64,000 bases of DNA from an uncultured Clostridium sp. (GCA_900553945.1 USFR01000004.1:1-64000); one strand, 5' to 3'. Positions 33,689 through 43,808 are shown, numbered from the stretch's first letter. Notes: generated by a model from the letters alone, not told the origin. Translations and numbers: made by a program.

Positions 33689-35242
33689 ATGAAAAAAAGA
33701 TTGTTTTCTAAATTTAAAGACTATAATTATATATTAGATAAAATTTTGGAAGAGAAGAATTTTTCAGAGGATGCAACTAACCTTCTTTTAAATATGATAT
33801 ATAAGATTGAAGTATCCTATAAAGATTATGCTCAAATAAAAGGTGTTTTTCAAAGGCAAAATGAATTCATTGATGAAATAATTGATATAATTTCTAAAAA
33901 TTGCAATCAATTATTTTTGATTGATCCTAAAAAAGAAGAAGTTAGAATGTTAAAGGAAAAGAATGTGTTAGCTTTAACTGATGAAAGAGAAAAGAGAATA
34001 TATGCATATCCAACGGAGCTTGCTATTTTGTATGGATTAATTGATATTAGGCCAAAATATTTTTACATTCCTAAAAAATATTATTTTTTAAAACAAGAAT
34101 TTCAAAATATACTTGTTCAAGGAACGATTCTTAATAAAACAGAGGTTATTAGGAATTTTAATGGATGGTCATGGAATTTTGCAGAAGATGCAAATATTGA
34201 TTATGTTTCTAATATGATTTATCAAATGATTAGAATTTTGATAGATGAAGATTTCTTGAATGCTTGGGAAAATGATACTTCTCCAAAAGTTGATTATATT
34301 AATGAAATGAAAAAAGAATTTTCTGAATATTATGGAGAGGAAAATAGCAAAAGATTTTATCTTTCTTTGGCAAGACTAATTGTTGCAAAGTCTGTAACTA
34401 AAAATAGAGGGAAGGTTAGAGATGAATTTGTAAGAGTTGTAAATGCGTATCAAAATATAAAAAATAAAAATGAATATATATATAAAATTTCAATTGAGAG
34501 AAAGAAAATAATTGCTGAAATTGAAAATAAAGATAGAATTATTAATAATAGGGAACTTATGCTTATAGAGTTTAAAAAAAGAAATAGTACATTACCTGAT
34601 GATAGAAAAATCCTTAATATTAGTGTACTTGTTGATGTTCTTCAAAAAGAGAAAAATGATTGTTTTAAAAGAATGGAACAATTAAATGAATTAGTAAAAC
34701 CATTAAATTATGCACATTTGAAGAGTGAATTATCTGAAAAACTTCGTATTATGTCGGTGGTAGATGAAAATAAAAGTTTGCGAGATTATGAGATTGCTTT
34801 TCTAAAAGATGCTATAAAATGTTTGTCATATAATATTGAAAAAATGTCTTCAAAAGAAGAAATTATTGATATAATATACAAGATAAGATATTTTAGAAAA
34901 TTAAGAGTTACTGAAGGAGAGAAAGTTGAAGATATTCCTCAATTATTTAATGACATATCTCAAATATTAAAGTATACAATTACAAAGGGTTGCAAGGAAA
35001 AAGTGTTTAATATTTTTTGTAAGGATATAGACTATAATTATCAAATTATTGATGTTGCACTTAATACTGCTATTTCTAATTATGAAGATATTGATATATC
35101 TTTGAAAATTGAAGATGGATTTTTGAAAGTTACAGTATATGATAATGAAGTTATAGACAAACAGGAAGAGTTGAAATTTCCACTTACTTCAAGGGATTTA
35201 AGTATTAGACAAAATAAACCTGTACCTATGTATGTTATATAA
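33689..35242 (+). CDS. large hypothetical protein, family not recognised
   Basis: 517 residues, start after AAGGAAGGTTGTT. It is Lys/Ile/Glu-rich and predicted to be mostly helical, with coiled-coil-like stretches around residues 255-335. No signal peptide, transmembrane segment or P-loop is seen. Recognisable landmarks are RIYAYPTELAILYGLIDIRPK near residue 105 and FNGWSWNFAEDANIDYVS near 155, which look like conserved-core sequence rather than random coil. It lies between ftsK and a beta-CASP nuclease with ordinary host codon use, so it is probably a core gene of the lineage with unknown function. Confidence 0.7.
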   Translation: MKKRLFSKFKDYNYILDKILEEKNFSEDATNLLLNMIYKIEVSYKDYAQIKGVFQRQNEFIDEIIDIISKNCNQLFLIDPKKEEVRMLKEKNVLALTDEREKRIYAYPTELAILYGLIDIRPKYFYIPKKYYFLKQEFQNILVQGTILNKTEVIRNFNGWSWNFAEDANIDYVSNMIYQMIRILIDEDFLNAWENDTSPKVDYINEMKKEFSEYYGEENSKRFYLSLARLIVAKSVTKNRGKVRDEFVRVVNAYQNIKNKNEYIYKISIERKKIIAEIENKDRIINNRELMLIEFKKRNSTLPDDRKILNISVLVDVLQKEKNDCFKRMEQLNELVKPLNYAHLKSELSEKLRIMSVVDENKSLRDYEIAFLKDAIKCLSYNIEKMSSKEEIIDIIYKIRYFRKLRVTEGEKVEDIPQLFNDISQILKYTITKGCKEKVFNIFCKDIDYNYQIIDVALNTAISNYEDIDISLKIEDGFLKVTVYDNEVIDKQEELKFPLTSRDLSIRQNKPVPMYVI

Positions 35243-35281
35243 AAATAAAGATAAATACAAATGAAAAGAAAGGAGTAATTT

Positions 35282-36934
35282 ATGAATATTACTTTTTTGG
35301 GTGCTGCAAAGACAGTTACTGGATCAAATTTTTTGGTTGAAGCTGCTGGAAAGAAATTTCTAGTTGATTGTGGAATGTATCAAGGAAAAGCGACTTTGGA
35401 AATGGAAAATTCAGAAGAATTTTTATATGATGTTTCTGAAATTGATTTTATGCTTTTAACACATGCTCATATTGATCATTCAGGAAGAATTCCAAAATTA
35501 TATAATGAAGGATATAGAGGACCAATATATGCTCATAGAGCTACAGTTGATTTGTGTTCTATAATGTTACCTGATAGTGGTCATATTCAAGAAACAGAAG
35601 TTGAATGGAAAAATAGAAAAAGGTTAAGAGCTGGTTTAGAGCCATTACCTCCATTATATACTGCTGAGGAGGCAGAAAAATGTTTGGAAATTTTTAAACC
35701 TGTAGAGTATGATACAATAGTTGATGTGGCTGATAATATTCAAGTTAGATACAATGATGCTGGACATATGCTTGGTTCTAGTATTATAGAGATTTGGGTA
35801 ACAGAGAATGGCAAAACTGAAAAAATCGTATTTACTGGAGATTTAGGTAATAATGATATACCATTACTTGATTCACCAACTATGATTGAGGATGCTGATT
35901 ATTTGGTAATGGAATCAACATATGGAAGTAGACTTCATATGAGAAATGATGACAAGGCTAAGATATTTTTAGATGTTGTTTCTGAAACTTTGGATCACGG
36001 TGGTCGTGTTGTTATTCCTTCTTTTGCGGTTGGTAGAACACAAGAAATTTTATATGAAATTGATAAGATAAAAGACAGTCATAAAGATGATGAGGAGTTT
36101 CAAAGAAAGTATCAACAATTAATGAAAACTCCTGTATTTGTTGATAGCCCTTTGGCTATTTCTGCAACAGAAGTATTTAAGAAAAATACAGATTTATTTG
36201 AAGAAGAGGTTCAGGAAAAATTAAGACATGGTGATCATCCTCTTGAATTTCCTGGATTGCAATTTACTAGAACACCAGATGAATCTAAGGCTTTAAACGA
36301 AACATATTATCCTTCTATAATTATTTCTGCTAGCGGTATGTGTGATATTGGTAGAATTAAGCACCATTTGAAACATAATTTATGGAATCCAGCTAGTACA
36401 ATTTTATTTGTTGGTTACCAAGCTCCTGGAACATTGGGAAGAACTATTGTTGATGGGGCTGATAAGGTTAAAATATTTGGTGAAGAAATTTCTGTAAATG
36501 CGAGAGTTGAGTATATTGAAGGATATTCTGGACATGCAGATCAAGAATGGTTATTGAATTTTGTATATTCATTTATTAAAAAACCAAAGCACATTTTCTT
36601 GGTTCATGGTGAGGAAGAAAGTGAAGAGGTATTAAAGGGATTAATTGAGAAAAATACAGAAATACCTGTTACAATTCCAAGCTTTGGTGAGAAATATGAA
36701 GTAGCAGATATACCAAAACTTGAAGAGAGAGTTGAGTATTCTAAGAAACTTGAAGATCAATATTTAAGATTACAGATATTAGAGAAGTTGGATAAGATTA
36801 AAGATGATATTAATACAATGACTCAAAATGTTAAGAACGAGAAATTGATGAAAGAAAATTCTGATGAAGAAATTGAAAAATTGAATGATAAGGTTAAAAA
36901 GTTAGAAGAGCAAATAAAAGGATTAATTAGCTAA
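35282..36934 (+). CDS. beta-CASP metallo-beta-lactamase fold ribonuclease-like protein
   Basis: 550 residues. The metallo-beta-lactamase core has THAHIDHSGRIPKLY (HxHxDH, about residue 61), AGHMLGSS and FTGDLGNND. The beta-CASP insert and C-terminal motifs SASGMCDIGRIKHHL, FVGYQAPGTLGR and EGYSGHADQEWL follow, as in YSH1/RNase J-related exonucleases. The last about 70 residues form a coiled coil (KLEDQYLRLQILEKLDKI onward) not usual in the family. A role in RNA processing is the family expectation; the substrate is unknown. Confidence 0.88.
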   Translation: MNITFLGAAKTVTGSNFLVEAAGKKFLVDCGMYQGKATLEMENSEEFLYDVSEIDFMLLTHAHIDHSGRIPKLYNEGYRGPIYAHRATVDLCSIMLPDSGHIQETEVEWKNRKRLRAGLEPLPPLYTAEEAEKCLEIFKPVEYDTIVDVADNIQVRYNDAGHMLGSSIIEIWVTENGKTEKIVFTGDLGNNDIPLLDSPTMIEDADYLVMESTYGSRLHMRNDDKAKIFLDVVSETLDHGGRVVIPSFAVGRTQEILYEIDKIKDSHKDDEEFQRKYQQLMKTPVFVDSPLAISATEVFKKNTDLFEEEVQEKLRHGDHPLEFPGLQFTRTPDESKALNETYYPSIIISASGMCDIGRIKHHLKHNLWNPASTILFVGYQAPGTLGRTIVDGADKVKIFGEEISVNARVEYIEGYSGHADQEWLLNFVYSFIKKPKHIFLVHGEEESEEVLKGLIEKNTEIPVTIPSFGEKYEVADIPKLEERVEYSKKLEDQYLRLQILEKLDKIKDDINTMTQNVKNEKLMKENSDEEIEKLNDKVKKLEEQIKGLIS

Positions 36935-37076
36935 AAATACAAGGTATAAAAAGCACGCAAAATTGATTTTGAAAAGTTTGCGTACGAACAATGCGGATTT
37001 TAAAAAGTTTATAATATTTATTAATGTCCGCTTTTATTCTATTTTTGAAAGGAATTTTGAAAGGAAAGAGTTTTAT

Positions 37077-38969
37077 ATGGAAACAAGATATTTTAATGAT
37101 GCTATTATTGGTAATAAAGATATGACAATTAGTTTTTCAAAAAATGGTGAATTGCTAAGACTTTTCAATCAAGCTCCAGATTATAAACAATTTTTTGAAT
37201 TTTTTCATGCAGGAGTACAGATAAATGATTCTGCTTTAATATATTTGCATAATGATATTAATAATACTTTTAGACAATTTTATATTGAAGGTACTAATGT
37301 GCTTACAACTGAAATTGTTAATACATATTTTAATTTAAAAATTACTCAGATTGATTTTGCAATGGTAAAGGAAAATGTGTTAGTTAGAAGATATCATTTT
37401 GTTAATAATAATACTATTGATTTGAATTTGAAGTTTTTAACATATTCAAAATTATTTACTAATATTAATAATGATGCATGTGGATTTGTGAAAAATGATG
37501 CATTGTTGCAGTATACACATGATTATACAGTATGTACATTTGCTAAAGAAAAAATTTCTAGTTATCAAATTAATAATGCGGCTGAAACAATTATGAGTGG
37601 TGTTGTTTCTGGAAAAGATTATATTGGTATGTCACCAGATTCTAGTATAGAGTATGATTTAGGTGTATTAAAGCCTGGTGAAGAGAAAATATTTAATTTA
37701 TATATCCATGTTAGTGATAATTCAGAAAAAAATTTATTAAATGATTTAGATCAAGAAATCGAAAGATATAGAAAAATTGATTTAAAGAAAGAATTAGATG
37801 ATACTAAGAAATATTGGAGAAAGTATTTAAAAGATCATTCAAATATTGAATTAAAAGCAGAAGGAACTTTAAAGAAAATTTATGATAGAACTATTTTATT
37901 ATTTCCATTATTAATAAATGAGCAAACAGGTGGAATTTCAGCTGGTGTAGAATCTGATGAATACAAAACTAAATGTGGAAGATATTCATATTGCTGGCCA
38001 AGAGATGGAGCTTTTATAACAGAAGCTTTAGACGAAATAGGAATGACAAAAGAAGCAGAAAAATTTTATAAAGTATTTTGCAAAATGACACAAAGTAGAA
38101 ATGGTGGATGGGAGCAAAGATTTTATACAGATGGAAGATTGGCACCTTGCTGGGGATATCAGATTGATGAAACGGCTAGTGTTGTTTTTGGCGTTTATCG
38201 TCATTTTGAAAAAACTAAAAATATTAAGTTTTTAAAAGACACTTTGAAAATGTGTGAAAATGCAATAGATTTTCTTGATAAATATGTAACTGATATTTTA
38301 GAAGAAAAATTTGAATTTAAAAAAAGTTATGACTTATGGGAGGAGTATGAAGGTGTTACTTTGTATTCTATGTCTGCAATTTTTGGAGCTTATAATGCAA
38401 TGCTTAAGATTTATAAAGAAGTTAAAGCTGAATATGCAAATAATAGATTAAGAATTGAAGCTATGGAAAAACGTAAAAAGATTCTTGAAAAACGTGAAAG
38501 AGAAATTAAAGAATATGTTTTAAAGACATTTTATGATGAAAATAAAAAATGTTTTGTTAGAAACTTAGATGACAGAAGATTAGATATTAGTATTTTAGGT
38601 TCTGTTACACCTTTTAATATGTTTTCACCAAAAGAAAAAAGATTTTTAACTACTATTGAAAGAATGAATATGACTTTAAGAACATATACAGGTGGATATA
38701 TTCGTTATGAAGATGATAGATATAATGGGGGATATAATCCTTGGGTTATTGCAAATTTATGGATGGCTAATTACTATCTTGATGCAGGTGATAAAAAGAA
38801 AGCAAAAGAGTGCTTTGAATTTGTTGTTAAGAGTGCATCTAGTTATGGATTTTTAGGTGAACAAGTAAACAATGAAAAAATGAAACCATCTTGGATTATT
38901 GGACTTACTTGGTCTCATGCGATGTATGTTATTGTTATTAATAAACTTTCAAAATTAGGACTAATTTAG
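37077..38969 (+). CDS. glycoside hydrolase family 15-like protein
   Basis: 630 residues from ATG 37077, which follows GAAAGGAAAGAG; the frame is open 114 bases further upstream but that part has no conserved sequence. An N-terminal beta-sandwich of about 250 residues precedes an (alpha/alpha)6 barrel. In the barrel, YSYCWPRDGAFITEALDEIG, SYDLWEEYEG and YGFLGEQVNNEK match the glucoamylase/GH15 signature, including the general acid Glu and general base Glu. No signal peptide is seen, so it is likely cytoplasmic, acting on alpha-glucans or trehalose-like sugars. No sugar transport genes are adjacent. Confidence 0.85.
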   Translation: METRYFNDAIIGNKDMTISFSKNGELLRLFNQAPDYKQFFEFFHAGVQINDSALIYLHNDINNTFRQFYIEGTNVLTTEIVNTYFNLKITQIDFAMVKENVLVRRYHFVNNNTIDLNLKFLTYSKLFTNINNDACGFVKNDALLQYTHDYTVCTFAKEKISSYQINNAAETIMSGVVSGKDYIGMSPDSSIEYDLGVLKPGEEKIFNLYIHVSDNSEKNLLNDLDQEIERYRKIDLKKELDDTKKYWRKYLKDHSNIELKAEGTLKKIYDRTILLFPLLINEQTGGISAGVESDEYKTKCGRYSYCWPRDGAFITEALDEIGMTKEAEKFYKVFCKMTQSRNGGWEQRFYTDGRLAPCWGYQIDETASVVFGVYRHFEKTKNIKFLKDTLKMCENAIDFLDKYVTDILEEKFEFKKSYDLWEEYEGVTLYSMSAIFGAYNAMLKIYKEVKAEYANNRLRIEAMEKRKKILEKREREIKEYVLKTFYDENKKCFVRNLDDRRLDISILGSVTPFNMFSPKEKRFLTTIERMNMTLRTYTGGYIRYEDDRYNGGYNPWVIANLWMANYYLDAGDKKKAKECFEFVVKSASSYGFLGEQVNNEKMKPSWIIGLTWSHAMYVIVINKLSKLGLI

Positions 38970-38992
38970 AATTTTTAAATAGGAGGATGTTG

Positions 38993-40351
38993 ATGGCTAA
39001 AACAAATACAGTATTTTTTTGCAATGAATGTGGTTATGAGTCAGCTAAATGGCTTGGAAAGTGCCCAGCATGTAATGCTTGGAATACTTTTGTAGAAGAA
39101 AAGGTTACAAAACAAGGGAATAATAAAGGAGTGGTTACTAAAACTGCGGATCCTGTTTCTCTAAAATCAATAGAACAAATAAATATTTCTAGAATTAGTT
39201 CTGGTTTTGATGAGTTAGATAGAGTTTTAGGAGGCGGTTTTGTTAATGGTTCTTTAACTCTTCTAGGAGGAGAGCCTGGTATTGGAAAATCTACATTAAT
39301 ACTACAAATTTGCGATAAATTTAAGACAGATGGCAAAGTTTTGTATGTTTCTGGCGAAGAGTCTGCAGAGCAAATAAAAATTAGAGCTGATAGACTTGGT
39401 ATTAACAAGGATAATATTATGTTTTTAGGTGAAACGGATATTAATAATATAGAAAATGCTATTGAAAAAATGGAACCAAAACTTGTTATAATTGATTCTA
39501 TCCAAACAATGTATTCAGATGAAATAACATCAGCTCCTGGTAGTGTTAGCCAAGTTAGGGAGATTACAGCTAGAGTAATGAAAATGTGCAAGATGAAAGG
39601 AATTACTACTGTAATAATTGGCCATGTTACAAAAGATGGAACTATTGCTGGACCTAGAGTTTTGGAACATATGGTTGATGCGGTTTTATATATAGAAGGC
39701 GAAAGATATTTTTCTTATAGAATTGTGCGCGGGGTAAAAAATAGATTCGGTTCAACAAATGAAATTGGTATGTTTGAAATGCGTAATGAAGGAATGGTTG
39801 AAATTACTAATCCTTCAAGCGTACTTCTTACTGAAAGAGAGGACAATCCTCCTGGTTCTGTGATTGTTGCAAGTTTGGAAGGAACACGACCTATGTTGAT
39901 TGAGCTTCAAGCATTAACAAGTACTACAGTTTTTGGAATGCCAAGAAGAACTGCAAATGGATTGGATTACAATAGAGTTACTTTATTAATAGCAGTTTTA
40001 GAAAAAATAGGTGGAGTTAATTTAGGAAACCAAGATGTGTATATGAATATTGTTGGTGGAATAAAAATTAATGAACCTGCTCTTGATCTCGGAATTGTTT
40101 TATCAGCAGCATCTAGTTTTAAGAATATTAGTATTTCTAAAGATGTAGCTGTTATAGGTGAAGTCGGATTAACCGGAGAGATTAGATCTGTTAATATGAT
40201 TGAGAAGAGATTAAAAGAGGTTGAAAAAATGGGATTAAAAACTTGTATAATTCCGGAAACTAATAAAAAACTATTGAAAGAAAAATTTAAATTAGATATA
40301 ATAGGCTGCAAGGATATCATTGATGCTATGAAATTTTTGAAGTTAAAATAG
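38993..40351 (+). CDS. radA: DNA repair protein RadA
   Basis: 452 residues from ATG 38993, six bases after AGGAGG. The N-terminal zinc finger is CNECGYESAKWLGKCPAC. The RecA-like core has Walker A GGEPGIGKSTLILQI and the RadA-specific KNRFGSTNE motif. The C-terminal Lon protease-like domain (from about residue 285, with GGIKINEPALDLGIVLSAAS) lacks protease activity in the family. RadA promotes branch migration in recombination. In many Firmicutes it lies near disA, which is absent here. Confidence 0.96.
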   Translation: MAKTNTVFFCNECGYESAKWLGKCPACNAWNTFVEEKVTKQGNNKGVVTKTADPVSLKSIEQINISRISSGFDELDRVLGGGFVNGSLTLLGGEPGIGKSTLILQICDKFKTDGKVLYVSGEESAEQIKIRADRLGINKDNIMFLGETDINNIENAIEKMEPKLVIIDSIQTMYSDEITSAPGSVSQVREITARVMKMCKMKGITTVIIGHVTKDGTIAGPRVLEHMVDAVLYIEGERYFSYRIVRGVKNRFGSTNEIGMFEMRNEGMVEITNPSSVLLTEREDNPPGSVIVASLEGTRPMLIELQALTSTTVFGMPRRTANGLDYNRVTLLIAVLEKIGGVNLGNQDVYMNIVGGIKINEPALDLGIVLSAASSFKNISISKDVAVIGEVGLTGEIRSVNMIEKRLKEVEKMGLKTCIIPETNKKLLKEKFKLDIIGCKDIIDAMKFLKLK

Positions 40352-40387
40352 CATTAAATTTATGACAAAAATGAAAGAGAGGATACT

Positions 40388-41263
40388 ATGGAAAAGGTTA
40401 AAAAGATACTATTGATACTAATTGTATTAGTACTAATTTGTGCTATTGGATGGGTTTCTGTAAATTTTGTATTAAGTAAGACAGATAAAAAATCAAATCC
40501 AGTTGTAACTATGGAAGTTGAAGGATATGGAACAATTAAAATAGAATTATATCCTGATATGGCTCCTAATACAGTTAAGAATTTTGTAAAGTTAGCTCAG
40601 AGAGGTTTTTATAATGAAAAAACTTTTACTGATATAGAAGATGGATTAATTCGTGGTGGATTAACTGAAACAGAAAACTCAGATGGAACTACTAAACTTG
40701 AAGGACCAAAAACAAGTAATTTACATGACTTAGCTGATGGAGAAAAAGATACAGAATATTCAATTAAAGGCGAATTCATAGAAAATGGATTTAATACAAA
40801 TACTTTATCACATCAAAGAGGTACTATTTCAATGTATAGAAAAACATATAATGATTATCAACAAGAAATGGCTATGGTGAAAACGATGGGATATTCAAGT
40901 TATGTTGATACTTTATTAAATGAGTTATATGATTCACAAAGTGGTGGTTTCTTCATTACAACTGAAGATAAAACTTCTTTAGATGGAACATATGCTGCAT
41001 TTGGTAGAGTTACTGAGGGAATGGATGTTGTTGAAAAAATTTCGAAAGTTGAGTTACAAAAATCTACAGGTGATGATGGAACAGAGAGTACTACAACTAA
41101 ACCAGTTACAGCTCCGGTTATAAAGAACGTAACTGTTGAAACATATGGCGTAGATTATGGAGATCCTGAAGTAAGAGATTTATTTGATTTTGATGCAATA
41201 TTCAGTATGTTCATGCAAAATTATATGAAATCATCAGGAACATCAACTTCTTTAAATCAATAA
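40388..41263 (+). CDS. membrane-anchored cyclophilin-type peptidyl-prolyl isomerase
   Basis: 291 residues. An N-terminal transmembrane segment (ILLILIVLVLICAIGWVSV) has no proper lipobox, so it is anchored rather than lipidated. The cyclophilin domain has MAPNTVKNFVKLAQRGFYNE and FFITTEDKTSLDGTYAAFGRV, with an insertion of about 50 residues in between (YRKTYNDYQQEMAMVKTMGY region), larger than in cytoplasmic cyclophilins. It likely speeds proline isomerisation of exported proteins. A terminator follows its Ser/Thr-rich C-terminus. Confidence 0.88.
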   Translation: MEKVKKILLILIVLVLICAIGWVSVNFVLSKTDKKSNPVVTMEVEGYGTIKIELYPDMAPNTVKNFVKLAQRGFYNEKTFTDIEDGLIRGGLTETENSDGTTKLEGPKTSNLHDLADGEKDTEYSIKGEFIENGFNTNTLSHQRGTISMYRKTYNDYQQEMAMVKTMGYSSYVDTLLNELYDSQSGGFFITTEDKTSLDGTYAAFGRVTEGMDVVEKISKVELQKSTGDDGTESTTTKPVTAPVIKNVTVETYGVDYGDPEVRDLFDFDAIFSMFMQNYMKSSGTSTSLNQ

Positions 41264-41272
41264 AATACTGAT

Positions 41273-41304
41273 AAAAAATTGCTTTTTTAAGCAATTTTTT
41301 TTTT
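41273..41304 (+). terminator. intrinsic terminator after the cyclophilin gene
   Basis: AAAAAATTGCTT and AAGCAATTTTTT form a perfect stem with a T4 loop and a long T run. Confidence 0.88.
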
Positions 41305-41371
41305 AACATTATTCCTAATTTAATAATTTAGTATTTTAATAACTAATATATAGAAAAATTACGGTAAAACC

Positions 41372-41400
41372 TTGACAAATTGGGAAAAATGTTGTAAAGT
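41372..41400 (+). promoter_or_regulatory. promoter of the ylxM-ffh-ribosome maturation operon
   Basis: Consensus TTGACA (41372-41377), then exactly 17 bases, then TAAAGT (41395-41400), about 30 bases upstream of ylxM. No terminator is visible until after rplS, so it may drive the whole operon. Confidence 0.7.
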
Positions 41401-41431
41401 ATATTAGCATTACAAAAAAGAGGTGATTATC

Positions 41432-41779
41432 ATGGATAAAAATATTAAAATGAGTATACTTTGTCAGATATATGGCAAATTATTAACTGAAAAACAATAT
41501 CAAGTTCTTGATGATTACTATAACAACGATTTATCACTTTCAGAGATTGCTGAGAATTTAAATATTACAAGGCAAGCTGTTAGAGATAATATAAAAAAGG
41601 GGGAAAATAAACTTTTCGAATATGAAGAAAAGTTGGAGGTTATGAAGAAAACAATTGAGCAAGAAGAAAAGATTGCAATTATATTATCTGAGATAAATAA
41701 AATTCAATCTAAATCTTCTGACAAAGAGGTCGGAGAGATTTTAAATCATATCCGCCATGAGTTAAATTGCTTGGTTTAA
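41432..41779 (+). CDS. ylxM: YlxM/UPF0122 helix-turn-helix protein
   Basis: 115 residues from ATG 41432 (MDKNIKMSILCQIYGKLLTEKQ), after AGAGGTGATTATC. The sigma-70 region 4-like helix-turn-helix LSLSEIAENLNITRQAVRDNIKKGE is diagnostic of the family, which is encoded directly upstream of ffh in Firmicutes. It is thought to act with the signal recognition particle, but its exact function is not established. Confidence 0.93.
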   Translation: MDKNIKMSILCQIYGKLLTEKQYQVLDDYYNNDLSLSEIAENLNITRQAVRDNIKKGENKLFEYEEKLEVMKKTIEQEEKIAIILSEINKIQSKSSDKEVGEILNHIRHELNCLV

Positions 41780-41887
41780 AATTAGACATAAGTGAGTAAA
41801 CAATCAGAAAACGGAAGACTGATTAAAAATGCAAAAGTGAAGAAATTGCCAAATGTTCCGTTAAATTGGCAGTTGAAGGGAGAAAAT

Positions 41888-43255
41888 ATGGCTTTTGAAG
41901 GATTATCATCTCGACTACAAGAAATAACTAGAAAATTAAAAGGCAAAGCTAGAATTACAGAATCTGATTTAAAAGAGGTTTTACGTGAAGTAAAATTTGC
42001 TTTATTAGATGCTGATGTTAACTACAAAATTGTAAAAGATTTTGTTAAAGTAATTGAAGAGAAAGCTTTGGGACAAGATGTTCTTAAGTCATTAACTCCA
42101 GGACAACAAGTTATAAAAATTGTTAAAGATGAATTAGTTGATTTATTAGGTGGAGAAAGTAGCAAAATTAATTTTACATCTAATCCTCCAACAATTATAA
42201 TGCTTGTTGGTTTACAGGGGTCTGGTAAAACAACAACTGCAGGAAAACTTGCTAATCTAATTAGAAAACAAGGAAAAAATCCTTTATTAGTTGCATGTGA
42301 TGTGTATAGGCCTGCTGCCATAAAACAGTTACAAGTAGTTGGAAAACAATTAAATGTTCCTGTTTATGCAAACGAGCAGACAAAGGATGTTGTAATGATT
42401 GCGAAACAAGCTATTAATGTAGCTATTTCAAAATTAAATGATGTTATTATCTTAGATACTGCGGGTAGACTTCATATTGATGAAGAATTAATGCAAGAAC
42501 TTAAGGATTTAAAATCTAGTGTTAAACCACATGAAATATTATTAGTAGTTGATTCTATGACAGGTCAAGATGCTGTTAATGTTGCAGAAACATTTAACAA
42601 CAACTTAGGAATTGATGGAGTTGTTCTTACTAAGTTAGATGGTGATACTAGAGGTGGTGCCGCATTATCAGTAAAGAAAGTTACTGGAAAGCCAATTAAG
42701 TTTGCAGCTACTGGTGAAAAGTTAAGTGATATTGAAGAATTTCATCCAGATAGAATGGCGTCAAGAATTTTAGGAATGGGTGATGTTTTATCAATTATAG
42801 AAAAAGCTGAAGAAACTTTTGATGAAGAAGAAGCTCTTAAAATGGAGAAAAAACTTAGAAAGCAAAAGTTTGACTTAGAGGATTATTTAGCACAATTAAG
42901 ACAAGTTAAAAAAATGGGTTCATTTTCTTCTATTTTGAAAATGTTGCCTGGTATGGGAAACTTGAAAAACATTCAAATTGATGATAAAGAATTCGATAAA
43001 GTTGAAGCAATGATTTGTTCAATGACACTTGAAGAAAGAAGAAATCCAAAGATTTTAAATGGTAGCAGAAGACTTAGAATTGCAAAAGGTAGTGGAACAA
43101 CAGTACAAGATATTAATAAATTTATAAATTCTTTTGAAATGACACAAAAAATGATGAAGAAATTAACTAATAACAAAGGTGCCATGAAAAAGATGATGAG
43201 AGGATTAGATGATGGTAATTTCGATATAGGTGATATTACTAAAAATCTAAAATAA
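41888..43255 (+). CDS. ffh: signal recognition particle protein Ffh
   Basis: 455 residues from ATG 41888, with GAAGGGAG upstream and MAFEGLSSRLQEITRKL as the family N-terminus; the frame is open 96 bases upstream but that stretch is not conserved. Ffh binds 4.5S RNA and signal sequences and delivers nascent membrane proteins to FtsY. The N helix bundle, then G domain motifs GLQGSGKTTTAGKLA (about residue 107), DVYRPAAI, DTAGR and TKLDGD are intact, as is the Met-rich M domain with SMTLEERRNPKILNGSRRLR and GSGTTVQDIN. Confidence 0.97.
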   Translation: MAFEGLSSRLQEITRKLKGKARITESDLKEVLREVKFALLDADVNYKIVKDFVKVIEEKALGQDVLKSLTPGQQVIKIVKDELVDLLGGESSKINFTSNPPTIIMLVGLQGSGKTTTAGKLANLIRKQGKNPLLVACDVYRPAAIKQLQVVGKQLNVPVYANEQTKDVVMIAKQAINVAISKLNDVIILDTAGRLHIDEELMQELKDLKSSVKPHEILLVVDSMTGQDAVNVAETFNNNLGIDGVVLTKLDGDTRGGAALSVKKVTGKPIKFAATGEKLSDIEEFHPDRMASRILGMGDVLSIIEKAEETFDEEEALKMEKKLRKQKFDLEDYLAQLRQVKKMGSFSSILKMLPGMGNLKNIQIDDKEFDKVEAMICSMTLEERRNPKILNGSRRLRIAKGSGTTVQDINKFINSFEMTQKMMKKLTNNKGAMKKMMRGLDDGNFDIGDITKNLK

Positions 43256-43312
43256 TGTTGTTATTAAATTTTTAATTTTAATAAATAAGAAATTTTTTGG
43301 GAGGTGAAATTT

Positions 43313-43546
43313 ATGGTAAAAATAAGATTACAAAGAGAAGGAAAGAAAAAAGCTCCTTTCTATCATATAGTTGTTGCTGATTCAAGAAGAGCTAGAGATG
43401 GAAGAATAATTGAAAAAATAGGAACTTATGATCCAATGACAGATCCTTCAACAGTTGTTTTAGATAAAGCATTAGTTGAAAAATGGATTAAAAATGGTGC
43501 AAAACCAACTGATACAGTAAAAAGACTTATTGCTGAAGCTAAATAA
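43313..43546 (+). CDS. rpsP: 30S ribosomal protein S16
   Basis: 77 residues from ATG 43313, seven bases after GGGAGGTG; a GTG at 43304 overlaps that site. MVKIRLQREGKKKAPFYHIV and SRRARDGRIIEKIGTYDP are the S16 signature. It stabilises 16S rRNA folding in the 30S body. It starts the conserved rpsP-khpA-rimM-trmD-rplS block. Confidence 0.97.
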   Translation: MVKIRLQREGKKKAPFYHIVVADSRRARDGRIIEKIGTYDPMTDPSTVVLDKALVEKWIKNGAKPTDTVKRLIAEAK

Positions 43547-43567
43547 TTATGTTAGGTGGTAAAAAGC

Positions 43568-43798
43568 ATGAAAGAAATTTTAGAAATAATGATTAAGAAC
43601 CTTGTTGAAGATAAAGAATCTGTATTAATTAATGAAATTGCTCAAGATTCAGAAGTTAAATTTGAAGTTAGAGTTAATGAAAAAGATATGGGAAGAGTTA
43701 TTGGAAAAAAGGGAAAAATCGCACAATCAATAAGAACAGTAATGAAAGCTATTGCAGCAAAAGAAAATAAAAAAGTAAATATTGAATTTATTGATTAG
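43568..43798 (+). CDS. khpA: KH domain RNA-binding protein KhpA
   Basis: 76 residues from ATG 43568 (MKEILEIMIKNLVEDKESV). The single KH domain has RVIGKKGKIAQSIRTVMKAIA, including the GxxG loop that contacts RNA. KhpA, with KhpB, affects RNA stability and cell elongation in Firmicutes. It lies between rpsP and rimM as usual, with spacings of 21 and 10 bases. Confidence 0.95.
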   Translation: MKEILEIMIKNLVEDKESVLINEIAQDSEVKFEVRVNEKDMGRVIGKKGKIAQSIRTVMKAIAAKENKKVNIEFID

Positions 43799-43808
43799 GA
43801 AAGAAAAT

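Noticed and set aside
41372..41431. T-box or ribosomal-protein leader before ylxM
   Set aside because: Only about 30 bases separate the promoter from the gene, too little for such a leader.
41792..41887. Upstream extension of ffh (32 extra residues)
   Set aside because: The extension is not conserved and GAAGGGAG stands directly before the internal ATG at 41888.
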